Positions 10,589 through 23,782 of a stretch of DNA of 64,000 nt are shown piece by piece (position 1 is the first letter of the stretch; each line of letters opens with the position of its first letter). The DNA is from Caprella mutica. Its lineage: Eukaryota; Arthropoda; Malacostraca; Amphipoda; Caprellidae. The stretch covers positions 1-64,000 of the forward strand of contig CANNZV010003174.1 of NCBI GenBank assembly GCA_947561585.1. The letters run 5' to 3'. Below the pieces are notes generated by a model. That model saw only the letters and a list, made by a program, of their open reading frames with translations, was not told the origin of the DNA and did no database searches. A program made the position numbers and the translations under genes.

Positions 10589-12348
10589 TATTTCTTTTTT
10601 ACCTACTGTTTATATTTTATAGATTCTACAAGCTTTTAGACTTTTTTAGAATCAACTGTGTATACATTTTAGTTACAATTATTTTTAATGTCTCAGAAGT
10701 TTTTATATAAAAGTTTTTCTTAATTATGTAATATGTATATAACAGTTTTTCAATAAACAAAATAATCCACCTAAAATGGCTCGGTATAATTTTCTCATTA
10801 CAGACCAGATTATAATAATCACATTGATAGGAAGGAGAAAGGAAATGATTGATAAAAAGGAAATAAAAAGTGAGGAAAAAATAGAAGTTTTCGTTAACTG
10901 ACTTCCTTTGTTATTTACTTTGACTATAAAAGGTCCATAAAAAGTCACTTACAAACACATAATTAAACAGGTTTAACATTGCCATTAAAGTGCAGTAACC
11001 CTCAGTACGAAATATTTCTCTCTTGTTGATGAATCGATTGAGAGTCATTAATGATAGAATTTAATGATATATCAATATAATTTTCAAAAACTCGATTCAA
11101 AATTTATTTTAATTAATTCGCAACTGCAGCGCCATCTTCTGATGAACATCTTATGATCCTTGGTACCACAAATGATAGAGCGCATGTGCACGAATCCCTA
11201 ACTTGTCACTGTTTGTTTGTATGTTTTATTCACGTTCTAGCTTTCCTTTTATTAAATTTAAGCTTATATCATATTCAATAGGTAATCTTAATAATTTTCG
11301 TGTAGTATATTGGCTCGAGTGCAGTAATTGTTTGAAACTCTTTTGAAAGACAGCTGGTTATGTAAACAAACAAATCGCGTCGCCATTACTGCCGGGGCGG
11401 TTGACATGTCAGCTATATGGCAATGATGCATATAATTATTTCCCTTTTTCTGACTGTTCGCTGTATTTCAGAAGAAAGAATATCTCATGAATACTACTAA
11501 TTACTAACAACATTAATAAAAGTACCAATGTTTCATAGGTAGTTTACTGCCCCTATGAAAGTTATAAGCAGTGTGAGATATATAGAAGATATATGTACAT
11601 ATACTGTATAAGTAATATAGGCAGGGACGCAGGGTACCATCGAATAAAAAGGTTTGAAAACTAACTATGCCTATAATTAATAAAAGTTATCGGAAAAGGA
11701 GATTCGATAACAGTTTCTATATAAATATATAACTCGTTAGTATTAATATCTACAGTGTTTAATATTTATCTACTCTTAGAACCAACTTACTTTCAACTAA
11801 TTCTTATATAAATTAGATTACGGAGCAAGTTATGACACACATATATGTACCATATTTCATCATGCAACGTATCGTATGATAAATAATGCAAATACTGAAA
11901 TAAATAAACACAAGTAATACCATAAATCAGAGTCACTGTGATGGTGTTAAGCTAGGTACTATAAGTGAATATCCATTATTAAAATTATGAATCGTGTAAA
12001 ACGATCAACGTATAATAAAGAAGGTACTTTTTTCTGTGTTAGAAGATACATAATGAAAATAGAGTTAGGCAATATATAGACATAGTTAGCAATATTAAAA
12101 AACCTTTATAAATAGCTAAACAGAAATGACTTACATTTTCAATTTATTCCTCCAATTCTTGTATCGTCTCACTAACTCCTTCTAGATCTAATTACTGCTC
12201 AAGGAAATCAGTAACTGCTGTATGGACAAGAATCACTAGAGAACTGAATGCTGTACGTAACATTACCCACTGATACACAGACAGTTTTATATTTAGTTAG
12301 ACATGTAACGTACGATGCCAACATGATGCAACATATAAAATGTTCCTT
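10589..12348. other. Non-coding; contains part of duplicated block (copy 1)
   Basis: No gene seen. The parts 11,575-11,960 and 12,216-12,348 match 32,070-32,222 and 32,531-32,660; shared markers include AAATCAGAGTCACTGTGATG and GAGAACTGAATGCTGTACGT. The stretch from 10,980 to 11,570 is unique here and slightly richer in GC around 11,370-11,410, with no recognised motif. Confidence 0.55.
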
Positions 12349-12350
12349 TA

Positions 12351-15150
12351 CACACAGAGAAATCGAAGCATATTTTAAAGAAAAACTATCTTCTTTAATT
12401 TATTTTCTTTGGTTGAAAGTGTTACTAGAGCTTTAGATTAAAGAAAGTAGCTTTCTTTGGATGCATTTTGATGCATATTTCTTTCCTATTAACCTTTTAT
12501 TTATTTCTCTTAAAGCTTTTTCACTGATGAGTCGAATATTTCTTTGTTACAAATCTGTTCTGTTATTGTCTCAAATCGAAATATTGCTTTGAAATTTTCG
12601 CGGGCTTTTCTGAAGTGAGCGTCATATCATTAAGTTCTTTGAAGTGATCAAGGTAGGTTCTCAGTTAGTTGCTCAGTTATGAATCCTTTCGTATATAAAT
12701 TAGATATTTTCATTTATTTATATAATTATACTGAATTATTAGTTGGCAAAGCATAGTTTTTAGAACTTGGTCAGCATTTTTCCTTTAATTATAAATGTTA
12801 ATACTGGTAACTAGGTATTCATAGGTTCACAGTGTCCTGCTACCTATTTACTTGAGAAATTTAAATGCTATTTCATAGGTGACTTCTTCCTTTCATTACC
12901 CTTTAGTAATGAACTAGGCTAACGTAAGTTACAACTTAACTGAAAATCTATATCACTGCGCCTGAAATAAGTTAGGTAGGTAGTTTTAAATCCCAGCCCT
13001 ACCTACTCTTATTGTTTATTTACCTAAACTAAGCTACCTATACCTAATCGCTATTTGTTCTTATTTTAATGTTTACCTTAACTAGTAGTACTATCAATTA
13101 TTCAATATATTGTATGTAATAACTTAAAGTTTGTTAACTACCTAACTTAGGCTACCTAACTAGAGTTCAGTTAAGATTGTGGCTCCAGTGTTTCAAAGTG
13201 CCAGTCTGCAAAATATGGAACATTTTTCAAAGAGTTTCTGAGGTGAACCTAAACAATATCTTAGGGATATTTTAGAACCATTGAAGAATATCTTTAATTG
13301 AATCCTATGTTACCATTAATTTTTGCTGAAGGAATTTTTATATACTCAAAATTTCAGAGAGATAATCAGTGATAATTTTTGAATTTTCATCTGAGAGTAA
13401 CTATCACAAATTTAAATCACCAAAAGTTATATGGTCACATTATTCAGAGCAGGGTAATATGTTTCTAAACTTAGTGATAATTTAAAAAATCTGAAATTTC
13501 ATTATTTTAGCTCCCAAGTTACATATAAAAAAAATTTGAATTAAAAATGGGTGGATATGTGTAGAAAGGAAAAAAAACTATTTACTACTGAATCAATATA
13601 AATTAAATTACCCATTGCTCCTAAACTTCTACATAATAGCTATTTATAAGGCTATTAATGATTTGATAAGATCTAATTTATATTTGAAAGTTTGAAGATA
13701 CCTAATTCTTAGGAATTTCTAAGCCAATCTGTTGAAACTGGTAAAGTGTTCACAATAGCAGAGATTACTTTTTTTGTGTTTATATGATTAATATTGGAAT
13801 CATCAGCTCCCAAAATCAAAAATCAATGATAATAGTTAAATATCACACTGATGCAGAGTAGCTCTCCAGATTTATTTATCCTAACCAAATTATTGGCAAT
13901 TACTTGGCTAGGATTCTCATACTCTATTAGTTGGGGAAATTGTCACAATTGAGATAGTTATATAACTTATATTTCCTCTTAGTCCTCTGCAGAATATGGG
14001 ATATTTTAAAAACCTCTTTAACAAATAGTGAAATAATTCATTTGTTTTCAATTTCTTTTAAATTATTTAAGTTGCCTGAGTCCTAAAATTTAATGTTTGA
14101 TGCAGTAAATGTCTTTAAATTATATGAAATGAAGTTAACTTTGTTTAAACCTTCAATTTTTTATTTTCAGGTGGAACTTCACTGCATTATATCTACAGAA
14201 AAAGACTGACCATATTCACACAAGTGGGAGAAAGTGCACTGAACTTTATTCTAAAATCTTGAAAAGGATAAAAGTTTCTAAGAGGACACAAAAATTTCTG
14301 ATCAACTGTTCAGGTGTGTTATAGCTACCTATACCTAAGCCAACTTATTCAATACATTAGGATCTATTATTGTATATGATATATGAAACAGTTAATTTAA
14401 AGTGATTTTTTTTCTACAGATGATGAATATCAAGTTCATATATTCTGGAGGTATGCTTCACCTATACCTGTAGGAGATCAAGAATAGGGTGAATGTGTGA
14501 AGACATACATCTTCTGAATGGGAAGAAGATCTTATGCTTCTGCTGAGTGTAATTTCATTGCTAAATTATTTCAATATATTGCATATAAAACTTCATTTAT
14601 GTTATTTCTTCCCCAATCTATCTACAAAACTATCTTCAAAGAAAGAAATATTTATTGTAAAGCATGTAAGTCTTTAGAAAGAAGAACCAGTTTGTTAGTA
14701 TAAAAGAAATTATTACTTTTTAATAAATATACATTATATTAGAGTGAAAGAAAGCTCTATTATATGTAAAGAATATTTATATTATAAATAAAGATACTAA
14801 TTCATTGGTTTAAAAAAATATTACTTTATATTAAATCTTTGATGCATTTATACTAAAGAAAGATACATTTATTCTATTCAATGAAAAGTTTTCTTTATGG
14901 AGGAGAAATAATATATTTCTCCTAAACCACTCTTAGATTTGAAATAAATAACTAATTTTATTTGTTACAAAGAAAATTCTAAAATTTAAATCGTATTTTT
15001 TATTTGACTCAAAGAAAAGAAATCTTATATGTGAATAGAAATTTTATTTGTCCCAAAACTAGAACATTTCTTTACCAGAAAGAAAATAATTAATTAATGC
15101 ATATATAAAGTGACTTTTTTCTTTGGGAGAAAGAAAAAATTTTCTGTGTG
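12351..15150. mobile_element. 2.8-kb TIR DNA element, non-autonomous
   Basis: The element begins CACACAGAGAAAT and ends ATTTTCTGTGTG, and is flanked by TA on both sides (12,349-50 and 15,151-52). The duplicated block at 32,650-32,690 lacks the whole 2.8 kb, joining TGTTCCT almost directly to ACTTTAGAGTC, so it is a natural empty site. Within about 500 bp of each end, and especially at 14,640-15,140, the short motif AAAGAAA or its complement occurs many times, which suggests subterminal protein-binding sites. No transposase frame was found; the longest frame (14,518-14,703, 61 codons) has no recognised motif. Confidence 0.75.
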
Positions 15151-15483
15151 TAGAATTTAGAGTCAGGTTATTAGGTTCAATTTGGTAAATTGGTTTGATA
15201 AATAAGGATATCAGTGTCGATTCTTAAGATTACTCATTGATAATATACTATAAATAAAACTACTGAAATGCTCCTTCCAGTCACATCAATGTTAAACTTT
15301 ATTTTATGTTAATGTGTCTCGTCAAATACAGTACTATACACATGTCACCCTCTCCGTCTGAGTTAATCCCCACATCTATTTATATTTGATACCATGACTT
15401 CCACAAACCTAACATCGATGTGATTTATTGTGATATTTCAACAATCACAATTTTGTCCTATTGGTTATATTACACTGACTATA
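15151..15483. other. Duplicated block segment, copy 1
   Basis: Matches 32,664-32,797, where an internal part is deleted. Shared markers are TTAGAGTCA, AATTGGTTTGAT and TCGATGTGATTTAT. No gene is seen. Confidence 0.6.
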
Positions 15484-15845
15484 CAGGGTGTCCGACACTT
15501 TTATTGCCAAACTTTAACATAAGGTTGCATTCGTCAAAATAAAGACTTTTTATTCTATGAAGGTATGGTCTAAAATGCTTAGTTAGAATATAGAAATAAC
15601 GCAGAAAGATGTAACTGTCGGACTATTGGGGCGTCGGACTAATGGGGCGTCGTACTAGTGGGGTTCGGACTAGTTGGTCGTCGGACTATTGAGAAGTCCT
15701 CAATAAATGGTACAGATACTACTTTCCTAACCTTGTAACTCTTTAACTAAGCATTTTAGACCATACCTTCATGGAATAAAAAGTGTTTATTTCGACGAAT
15801 GCAACCTTATGTTAAAGTTTGGCAACAAAAGTGTTGGACACCCTG
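15484..15845. mobile_element. Palindromic Tc1/mariner-type MITE
   Basis: The 362-bp element has near-perfect inverted arms of about 110 bp beginning CAGGGTGTCCGACACTTTT and is flanked by TA (15,482-83 and 15,846-47). The duplicated copy at 32,790-32,800 has only CACTGACTAATTATTG, consistent with an empty site. The central 100 bp repeat a module like GTCGGACTATTGGGGC about five times. Confidence 0.88.
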
Positions 15846-16290
15846 TAGAATGCCCGAAACTCGTACTATACGGATAGACTCTATAAGAAACTGTTGCTGA
15901 TTTTGTGCACTAAAGGTATTTGGTTCGTATGTACGTTATTAGAACAGTAAATTGTAGACGATCTGATGTCTGTTGCTTATAGAATAATGTGCAAATGATT
16001 TATTATTTGTTTATCATAATACATTGATTTTAGATTCTAATATATAATTTAAGCTATTTAATTATAATTCCTCGTTTCAAAATTAATAATTGTACCTTAT
16101 GCTTAGCCTATATCAACCTATTCAAATCTATATGAACTTCCTCTCAATTTAAATGATATCTGCTCAATTAATTTAATTTAATTCAAAATAATTTGATAAA
16201 TACAACAAATTTACTTAATTCCTTCTCTTATTAATCAAAGTTTCAATTTTTCTTTTTTAAATTGTCACAGAAAACGATGTTAGGTATAAC
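15846..16290. other. Duplicated block segment, copy 1
   Basis: Matches 47,921-48,392. Shared markers are TTTGGTTCGTATGTACGTTA and ATATCTGCTCAATTAATTTA. The 8 bp at 16,283-16,290 (GGTATAAC) are the left target duplication of the next element. Confidence 0.7.
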
Positions 16291-16944
16291 CAGGATACAG
16301 TAACATATAGGCATAGGGTATGGTAATCAGCTGATCGAAACTTAATTGACGTGACCTGAAAATCTTAAATTGCATAGATTGCTTCATGAATAATATGCTT
16401 TGTGGTTAATAACTAGTTCATTTTTAATCTCTGGTTCAATTTTTTTTAGCTTATAATTGCATCGATAATAGAAGTATATCGACAGATAAATAAATCTAAA
16501 CCATACTTTGAAACCTGGTACTACCTACTTAAACTTAGTCTTATTTTTGTTTCTTATCAATTTTTAGCTAGGCATTGGTTGTATTGTATTTCCATTATTT
16601 TATTTCGTGTTATTCATAGGAACTAGAGTTTAGCGGTTAACTACCAATGTTTCAGGTTCCTAGGTAATATATGTTTACGACCTTATTTCATATAGATAAG
16701 TAATAGAAGAGAACAATGTAAACAAACCTGAATTATATCCATGCATTTAAATTCTAGGTTCAATCGCTATTATTACTATTTATCACACGAAACGCTTATA
16801 AATTGACTTTAAACTTTTTGAAATTAACATATAAATACGAATATTACGAGCCGCTCAGTCACAAGCAAAATATGTGACGTTTTGGTGACGCCATATTTTT
16901 GCGTCGTGTACTAGCTACCATACCCTTTATGTAACGGTATCCTG
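16291..16944. mobile_element. hAT-like MITE with 8-bp target duplication
   Basis: The 654-bp element starts CAGGATACAGTAACATA and ends TATGTAACGGTATCCTG, an imperfect terminal inverted repeat that continues inward to about 35 bp. GGTATAAC flanks it on both sides (16,283-16,290 and 16,945-16,952). The duplicated block at 48,385-48,395 has a single GGTATAAC, an exact empty site. An 8-bp duplication is typical of hAT elements. There is no coding capacity. Confidence 0.88.
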
Positions 16945-17780
16945 GGTATAACTGCTTTGAATATAGTCAACTATTGTAGTGTCGGGGGTAGATTTAATTT
17001 TAGTTTCTCATAATTTTACTTCGACAAACATACCAAAATATATCTGATATTTTATGTTTTCTGTATTTTTAAGATGTGTTTTTGAAGTTCTTTGCCAGAG
17101 TCTGTGATTGTAATTAACATCAACTAGCTTAAGTCTATCACTTATCACCGTTAGTCTGTTACAGAACTCAAGATAAAATAACTTCTACTATCGAGTACAG
17201 GACTGCCCTGCTTTTATTACATCCCGCTCTTATACAAGAAGCAATTATTGCGAGAATTGTTTCGATGTTATTATTATTCTTAGATATAAAAACGGAGACT
17301 ATTTTTTTGGTGCTAATTTCACGGTAACTGCAATATCAATATTATTATTCAGATGATGTTATTAGAAGCAATAGGTTCAGAAATTAGTGTTTACAACAGA
17401 AGAAATTTTAACAGTGATTATGTATGTTCTGCGCAATTTGCTGATTTTGCACAATCTAGAGTATACACTGCGCGTTTTTAAGAGCTTGTGAAAATCTTGA
17501 AAATGTCGCACATTTTCACGATTTTGCACAATCTTGTGCAAAATTTTGAGGAAAAGTTTTATGTAATTTTATGGAAAACTTTTCTAATTTTTATTCATTT
17601 AAGAAGACGATATTTTAACATTAAAAACATGGGAAAACAAATGAAGGTAATTCCAAGCATTTGGTAGAATGTTTGATATCTCAGTAAAATTGAAATACCA
17701 GTTTGTTCAAGACTAACTGTGAAGTTTAAAAGGGCAGTAAACTTTATTAAAAAAAAGCAATTTTTTTAATAAAACGATTG
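16945..17780. other. Duplicated block segment, copy 1 (right part)
   Basis: Pieces match 48,385-48,600 and 50,350-50,540, but in changed order: 17,190-17,400 matches the far segment while 17,430-17,620 (GATTTTGCACAATCT) matches the near one. No gene is seen. Confidence 0.55.
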
Positions 17781-17789
17781 CTTAATGAA

Positions 17790-18235
17790 ATATTATGAAG
17801 GGTAATGAAAGATTATGGTGGGTAATGAAATATTATGGTAAGCAAAGAAATATTATGGTAGGCAATGAAATATTATGGTGGGCAATGAAATGTTATGGTG
17901 GTAAATGAAATATTGTGGTGGGCAATGACACATTATGGTGGGCAATGAACGATTATGGTGAGCAATGAACGATTATGGTAGGCAATGAACGATTATGGTT
18001 GACGATGAAGGATTAAGGTGGGTAATGAAATATTATGGTGGGCAATGAAAGATTATGGTGGGCAATGAAGGATTATGGTGGACGATGAAGAATTATGGTG
18101 GGCAATGAAGGATTATGGTGGATAATGAAGGATTTTGGTGGATAATGAATGATTATGGTGGGCAATGAATGATTATGGTGGGAAATAAAAGATTATGATA
18201 GGCAATGAAAGATTAAGCAATGAGAGATTATGAGG
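17790..18235. repeat. 20-bp tandem repeat
   Basis: About 22 imperfect units of GTGGGCAATGAAAGATTATG with substitutions. The array ends in a palindrome at 18,220-18,255. Confidence 0.9.
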
Positions 18236-18255
18236 GGCCCATCATAATCTCTCAT
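18220..18255. repeat. 14-bp-arm inverted repeat at the end of the 20-bp array
   Basis: ATGAGAGATTATGA is followed by 8 bases (GGGGCCCA) and then by its exact reverse complement. The left arm is itself a fragment of the 20-bp array unit. Confidence 0.85.
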
Positions 18256-18364
18256 AGATTATACAAATATTTTTAATATTTTAAATAATAAAAGCGGGAC
18301 ATTTTTCTTGCAACAACCAACCAACAAAGACACAAAATGTGAGGTATCGGAATGATAAAATATT

Positions 18365-18445
18365 CAATTTAACTTGGATCAAATATTATTTCACTTGGAT
18401 CAAATATTATTTCACTTGGATCAAATATTATTTCATTTGGATCAA
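18365..18445. repeat. Four-copy 20-bp tandem repeat
   Basis: Units of TTCACTTGGATCAAATATTA in a short run between the 20-bp array and the 17-bp satellite. Confidence 0.85.
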
Positions 18446-18447
18446 CT

Positions 18448-21400
18448 TGAACTTTAAATGGTATAGAACTGTAGATGGTATAGAACTGTAGATGGTATAG
18501 AACTGTAGATGGTATAGAACTGTAGATGGTATAGAACTGTAAATGGTATAGAACTGTAAATGGTATAGAACTGTAAATGGTATAGAACTGTAAATGGTAT
18601 AGAACTGTAAATGGTATAGAACTGTAGATGGTATAGAACTGTAGATGGTATAGAACTGTAGATGGTATAGAACTGTAGATGGTATAGAACTGTAGATGGT
18701 ATAGAACTGTAGATGGTATAGAACTGTAGATGGTATAGAACTGTAGATGGTATAGAACTGTAGATGGTATAGAACTGTAGATGGTATAGAACTGTAGATG
18801 GTATAGAACTGTAGATGGTATAGAACTGTAGATGGTATAGAACTGTAGATGGTATAGAACTGTAAATGGTATAGAACTGTAAATGGTATAGAACTGTAAA
18901 TGGTATAGAACTGTAAATGGTATAGAACTGTAAATGGTATAGAACTGTAAATGGTATAGAACTGTAAATGGTATAGAACTGTAAATGGTATAGAACTGTA
19001 GATGGTATAGAACTGTAGATGGTATAGAACTGTAGATGGTATAGAACTGTAGATGGTATAGAACTGTAGATGGTATAGAACTGTAGATGGTATAGAACTG
19101 TAGATGGTATAGAACTGTAGATGGTATAGAACTGTAGATGGTATAGAACTGTAGATGGTATAGAACTGTAGATGGTATAGAACTGTAGATGGTATAGAAC
19201 TGTAGATGGTATAGAACTGTAGATGGTATAGAACTGTAGATGGTATAGAACTGTAGATGGTATAGAACTGTAGATGGTATAGAACTGTAGATGGTATAGA
19301 ACTGTAGATGGTATAGAACTGTAGATGGTATAGAACTGTAGATGGTATAGAACTGTAGATGGTATAGAACTGTAGATGGTATAGAACTGTAGATGGTATA
19401 GAACTGTAGATGGTATAGAACTGTAGATGGTATAGAACTGTAGATGGTATAGAACTGTAGATGGTATAGAACTGTAGATGGTATAGAACTGTAGATGGTA
19501 TAGAACTGTAGATGGTATAGAACTGTAGATGGTATAGAACTGTAGATGGTATAGAACTGTAGATGGTATAGAACTGTAAATGGTATAGAACTGTAGATGG
19601 TATAGAACTGTAGATGGTATAGAACTGTAGATGGTATAGAACTGTAGATGGTATAGAACTGTAGATGGTATAGAACTGTAGATGGTATAGAACTGTAGAT
19701 GGTATAGAACTGTAGATGGTATAGAACTGTAGATGGTATAGAACTGTAGATGGTATAGAACTGTAGATGGTATAGAACTGTAGATGGTATAGAACTGTAG
19801 ATGGTATAGAACTGTAGATGGTATAGAACTGTAGATGGTATAGAACTGTAGATGGTATAGAACTGTAGATGGTATAGAACTGTAGATGGTATAGAACTGT
19901 AGATGGTATAGAACTGTAGATGGTATAGAACTGTAGATGGTATAGAACTGTAGATGGTATAGAACTGTAGATGGTATAGAACTGTAGATGGTATAGAACT
20001 GTAGATGGTATAGAACTGTAGATGGTATAGAACTGTAGATGGTATAGAACTGTAGATGGTATAGAACTGTAGATGGTATAGAACTGTAGATGGTATAGAA
20101 CTGTAGATGGTATAGAACTGTAGATGGTATAGAACTGTAGATGGTATAGAACTGTAGATGGTATAGAACTGTAGATGGTATAGAACTGTAGATGGTATAG
20201 AACTGTAGATGGTATAGAACTGTAGATGGTATAGAACTGTAGATGGTATAGAACTGTAGATGGTATAGAACTGTAGATGGTATAGAACTGTAGATGGTAT
20301 AGAACTGTAGATGGTATAGAACTGTAGATGGTATAGAACTGTAGATGGTATAGAACTGTAGATGGTATAGAACTGTAGATGGTATAGAACTGTAGATGGT
20401 ATAGAACTGTAAATGGTATAGAACTGTAAATGGTATAGAACTGTAAATGGTATAGAACTGTAAATGGTATAGAACTGTAAATGGTTTAGAACTGTAAATG
20501 GTTTAGAACTGTAAATGGTTTAGAACTGTAAATGGTTTAGAACTGTAAATGGTTTAGAACTGTAAATGGTTTAGAACTGTAAATGGTTTAGAACTGTAAA
20601 TGGTTTAGAACTGTAAATGGTTTGGAACTGTAAATGGTTTGGAACTGTAAATGGTTTGGAACTGTAAATGGTTTGGAACTGTAAATGGTTTGGAACTGTA
20701 AATGGTTTGGAACTGTAAATGGTTTGGAACTGTAAATGGTTTGGAACTGTAAATGGTTTGGAACTGTAAATGGTTTGGAACTGTAAATGGTTTGGAACTG
20801 TAAATGGTTTGGAACTGTAAATGGTTTGGAACTGTAAATGGTTTGGAACTGTAAATGGTTTGGAACTGTAAATGGTTTGGAACTGTAAATGGTTTGGAAC
20901 TGTAAATGGTTTGGAACTGTAAATGGTTTGGAACTGTAAATGGTTTGGAACTGTAAATGGTTTGGAACTGTAAATGGTTTGGAACTGTAAATGGTTTGGA
21001 ACTGTAAATGGTTTGGAACTGTAAATGGTTTGGAACTGTAAATGGTTTGGAACTGTAAATGGTTTGGAACTGTAAATGGTTTGGAACTGTAAATGGTTTG
21101 GAACTGTAAATGGTTTGGAACTGTAAATGGTTTGGAACTGTAAATGGTTTGGAACTGTAAATGGTTTGGAACTGTAAATGGTTTGGAACTGTAAATGGTT
21201 TGGAACTGTAAATGGTTTGGAACTGTAAATGGTTTGGAACTGTAAATGGTTTGGAACTGTAAATGGTTTGGAACTGTAAATGGTTTAGAACTGTAAATGG
21301 TTTAGAACTGTAAATGGTTTGGAACTGTAAATGGTTTGGAACTGTAAATGGTTTGGAACTGTAAATGGTTTGGAACTGTAAATGGTTTGGAACTGTAAAT

Positions 21401-22127
21401 GGTTTGGAACTGTAAATGGTTTGGAACTGCAAATGGTTTGGAACTGCAAATGGTTTGGAACTGCAAATGGTTTGGAACTGCAAATGGTTTGGAACTGCAA
21501 ATGGTTTGGAACTGTAAATGGTTTGGAACTGTAAATGGTTTGGAACTGTAAATGGTTTGGAACTGTAAATGGTTTGGAACTGTAAATGGTATGGAACTGT
21601 AAATGGTATGGAACTGTAAATGGTATGGAACTGTAAATGGTATGGAACTGTAAATGGTATGGAACTGTAAATGGTATGGAACTGTAGATGGTATAGAACT
21701 GTAAATGGTATAGAACTGTAAATGGTATAGAACTGTAAATGGTATAGAACTGTAAATGGTATAGAACTGTAGATGGTATAGAACTGTAGATGGTATAGAA
21801 CTGTAGATGGTATAGAACTGTAGATGGTATAGAACTGTAGATGGTATAGAACTGTAGATGGTATAGAACTGTAGATGGTATAGAACTGTAGATGGTATAG
21901 AACTGTAGATGGTATAGAACTGTAAATGGTATAGAACTGTAAATGGTATAGAACTGTAAATGGTATAGAACTGTAAATGGTATAGAACTGTAAATGGTAT
22001 GGAACTGTAAATGGTATGGAACTGTAAATGGTATGGAACTGTAAATGGTATGGAACTGTAAATGGTATGGAACTGTAAATGGTATGGAACTGTAAATGGT
22101 ATGGAACTGTAAATGGTATGGAACTGT
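18448..22127. repeat. 17-bp satellite array, left part
   Basis: About 216 uninterrupted units of ATGGTATAGAACTGTAG. Variants occur in long uniform blocks: GTATAG...GTAGAT, GTATAG...GTAAAT, GTTTAG...GTAAAT (from 20,480), GTTTGG...GTAAAT (20,620-21,580), a short GTTTGG...GCAAAT block (21,425-21,500), then GTATGG and GTATAG again. Block structure implies local amplification by unequal exchange. The minus strand is open in long frames only because 17 is not a multiple of 3 and the unit has no stop, so any 17-residue 'protein' repeat here is an artefact. Confidence 0.97.
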
Positions 22128-23782
22128 TGTCTAATACATAGTATTTTTGTATATATTGGATTTGCGAAGTTCCTGGCGTGTTTCTAATTAATATCAGTTT
22201 CGATCATACAATATTGTGCAGTAGAAATAACACGCCTGGATCTTCCCAAATCACCTACTGCTTGTGCCCTAGTTTTCCGCAGATTCCGTCAGCTGATGAG
22301 AAGATTTGGCGAGCAGTCCGCTTTATGGACAGGTAAAGATAGCATCACCTGTCTATAATTTATGCACAAAAATGTTTCACAAGTTTCTTTAAAAGAGCTA
22401 GTACTTATTACGCCATTATATTCAGATAAATAGGGGATCGTTTTTTGAAGTGAGCTGTGGACTCTCTCTTGAAGTGGCGGACTTCGATTCTCCGCTGAAG
22501 TCCCTTGTACCTCCTCATCAACTCCCCTGAGATGACTGGCTAAGCTAAGGGAGTCTGGGAGGAGAGACTGCGGGCACAGGGGCGATGATTTCTGGGCGAC
22601 ATGTTTCCTATCTGTTTATCGTAAGTTTCTTACTTCCGTATTGATATGGTCGAACAGATAGAAAATTGAACTGTAAAGTTTAATGAATCTAGATTACTTC
22701 TTATCTCCATCCATTAATCTTTATCACGCCAGGAACCAATTATTCATTACTTATAACATCCGTAACTTATAACTTTAATTCCTTATAACGTTAATTCCTT
22801 ATAACGTTAATTCCTTATAACGTTAATTCCTTATAACGTTAATTCCTTATAACGTTAATTCCTTATAACTTTAATTCCTTATAACTTTAATTCCTTATAA
22901 CTTTAATTCCTTATAACTTTAATTCCTTATAACGTTAATTCCTTATAACGTTAATTCCTTATAACTTTAATTCCTTATAACTTTAATTCCTTATAACTTT
23001 AATTCCTTATAACGTTAATTCCTTATAACGTTAATTCCTTATAACGTTAATTCCTTATAACGTTAATTCCTTATAACGTTAATTCCTTATAACGTTAATT
23101 CCTTATAACGTTAATTCCTTATAACGTTAATTCCTTATAACGTTAATTCCTTATAACGTTAATTCCTTATAACGTTAATTCCTTATAACGTTAATTCCTT
23201 ATAACGTTAATTCCTTATAACGTTAATTCCTTATAACGTTAATTCCTTATAACGTTAATTCCTTATAACGTTAATTCCTTATAACGTTAATTCCTCATAA
23301 CGTTAATTCCTCATAACGTTAATTCCTCATAACGTTAATTCCTCATAACGTTAATTCCTCATAACGTTAATTCCTCATAACGTTAATTCCTCATAACGTT
23401 AATTCCTCATAACGTTAATTCCTCATAACGTTAATTCCTCATAACGTTAATTCCTCATAACGGTAAATTACTTGTGACGTTAATTCATTAAAGCAAACAT
23501 TACTTAAACGTTCATTACTATTATTCCATTCTTATAAAACTATAACCCTATTTTGTGTGTTCGGCTAGTGTTTTCATTACGGTAATAGTTACCTTCTATT
23601 TCAGAAACCGGTAATTCAGCACAGCCGAGCTTACGCACACATTTGATCACTCACTCTACTGGAGAAAAACTTGTAGATTACAGTACTCAATTAATATAAC
23701 TTTTATTACCCCCAATACTGGCATTAAACATTATTAAGAAATAAGATCCTTCAGATTTATTTACTATTCCAAATATCTTTCA
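22128..23782 (+). mobile_element. 5' LTR of BEL element
   Basis: 1,655 bp with ends TGTCTAAT...ATCTTTCA. The middle third is a 16-bp minisatellite (22,767-23,461). The 3' LTR is 1,639 bp, exactly one unit shorter. The non-repeat parts of both LTRs look the same by eye. Confidence 0.95.
22767..23461 (+). repeat. 16-bp minisatellite inside the 5' LTR
   Basis: About 43 units of TTATAACGTTAATTCC. Eight units carry CTTT for CGTT near the left end, and 11 units carry CTCAT for CTTAT at the right end. Confidence 0.95.

Noticed and set aside
10724..10948. 74-codon minus-strand hydrophobic frame
   Set aside because: Short, low-complexity and without supporting context; probably chance in the tail of the LINE relic.
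20605..21483. 292-codon minus-strand frame with a 17-residue repeat
   Set aside because: It is only the 17-bp satellite read in a stop-free frame; neighbouring frames in the same array and in 31,293-31,609 behave the same way.
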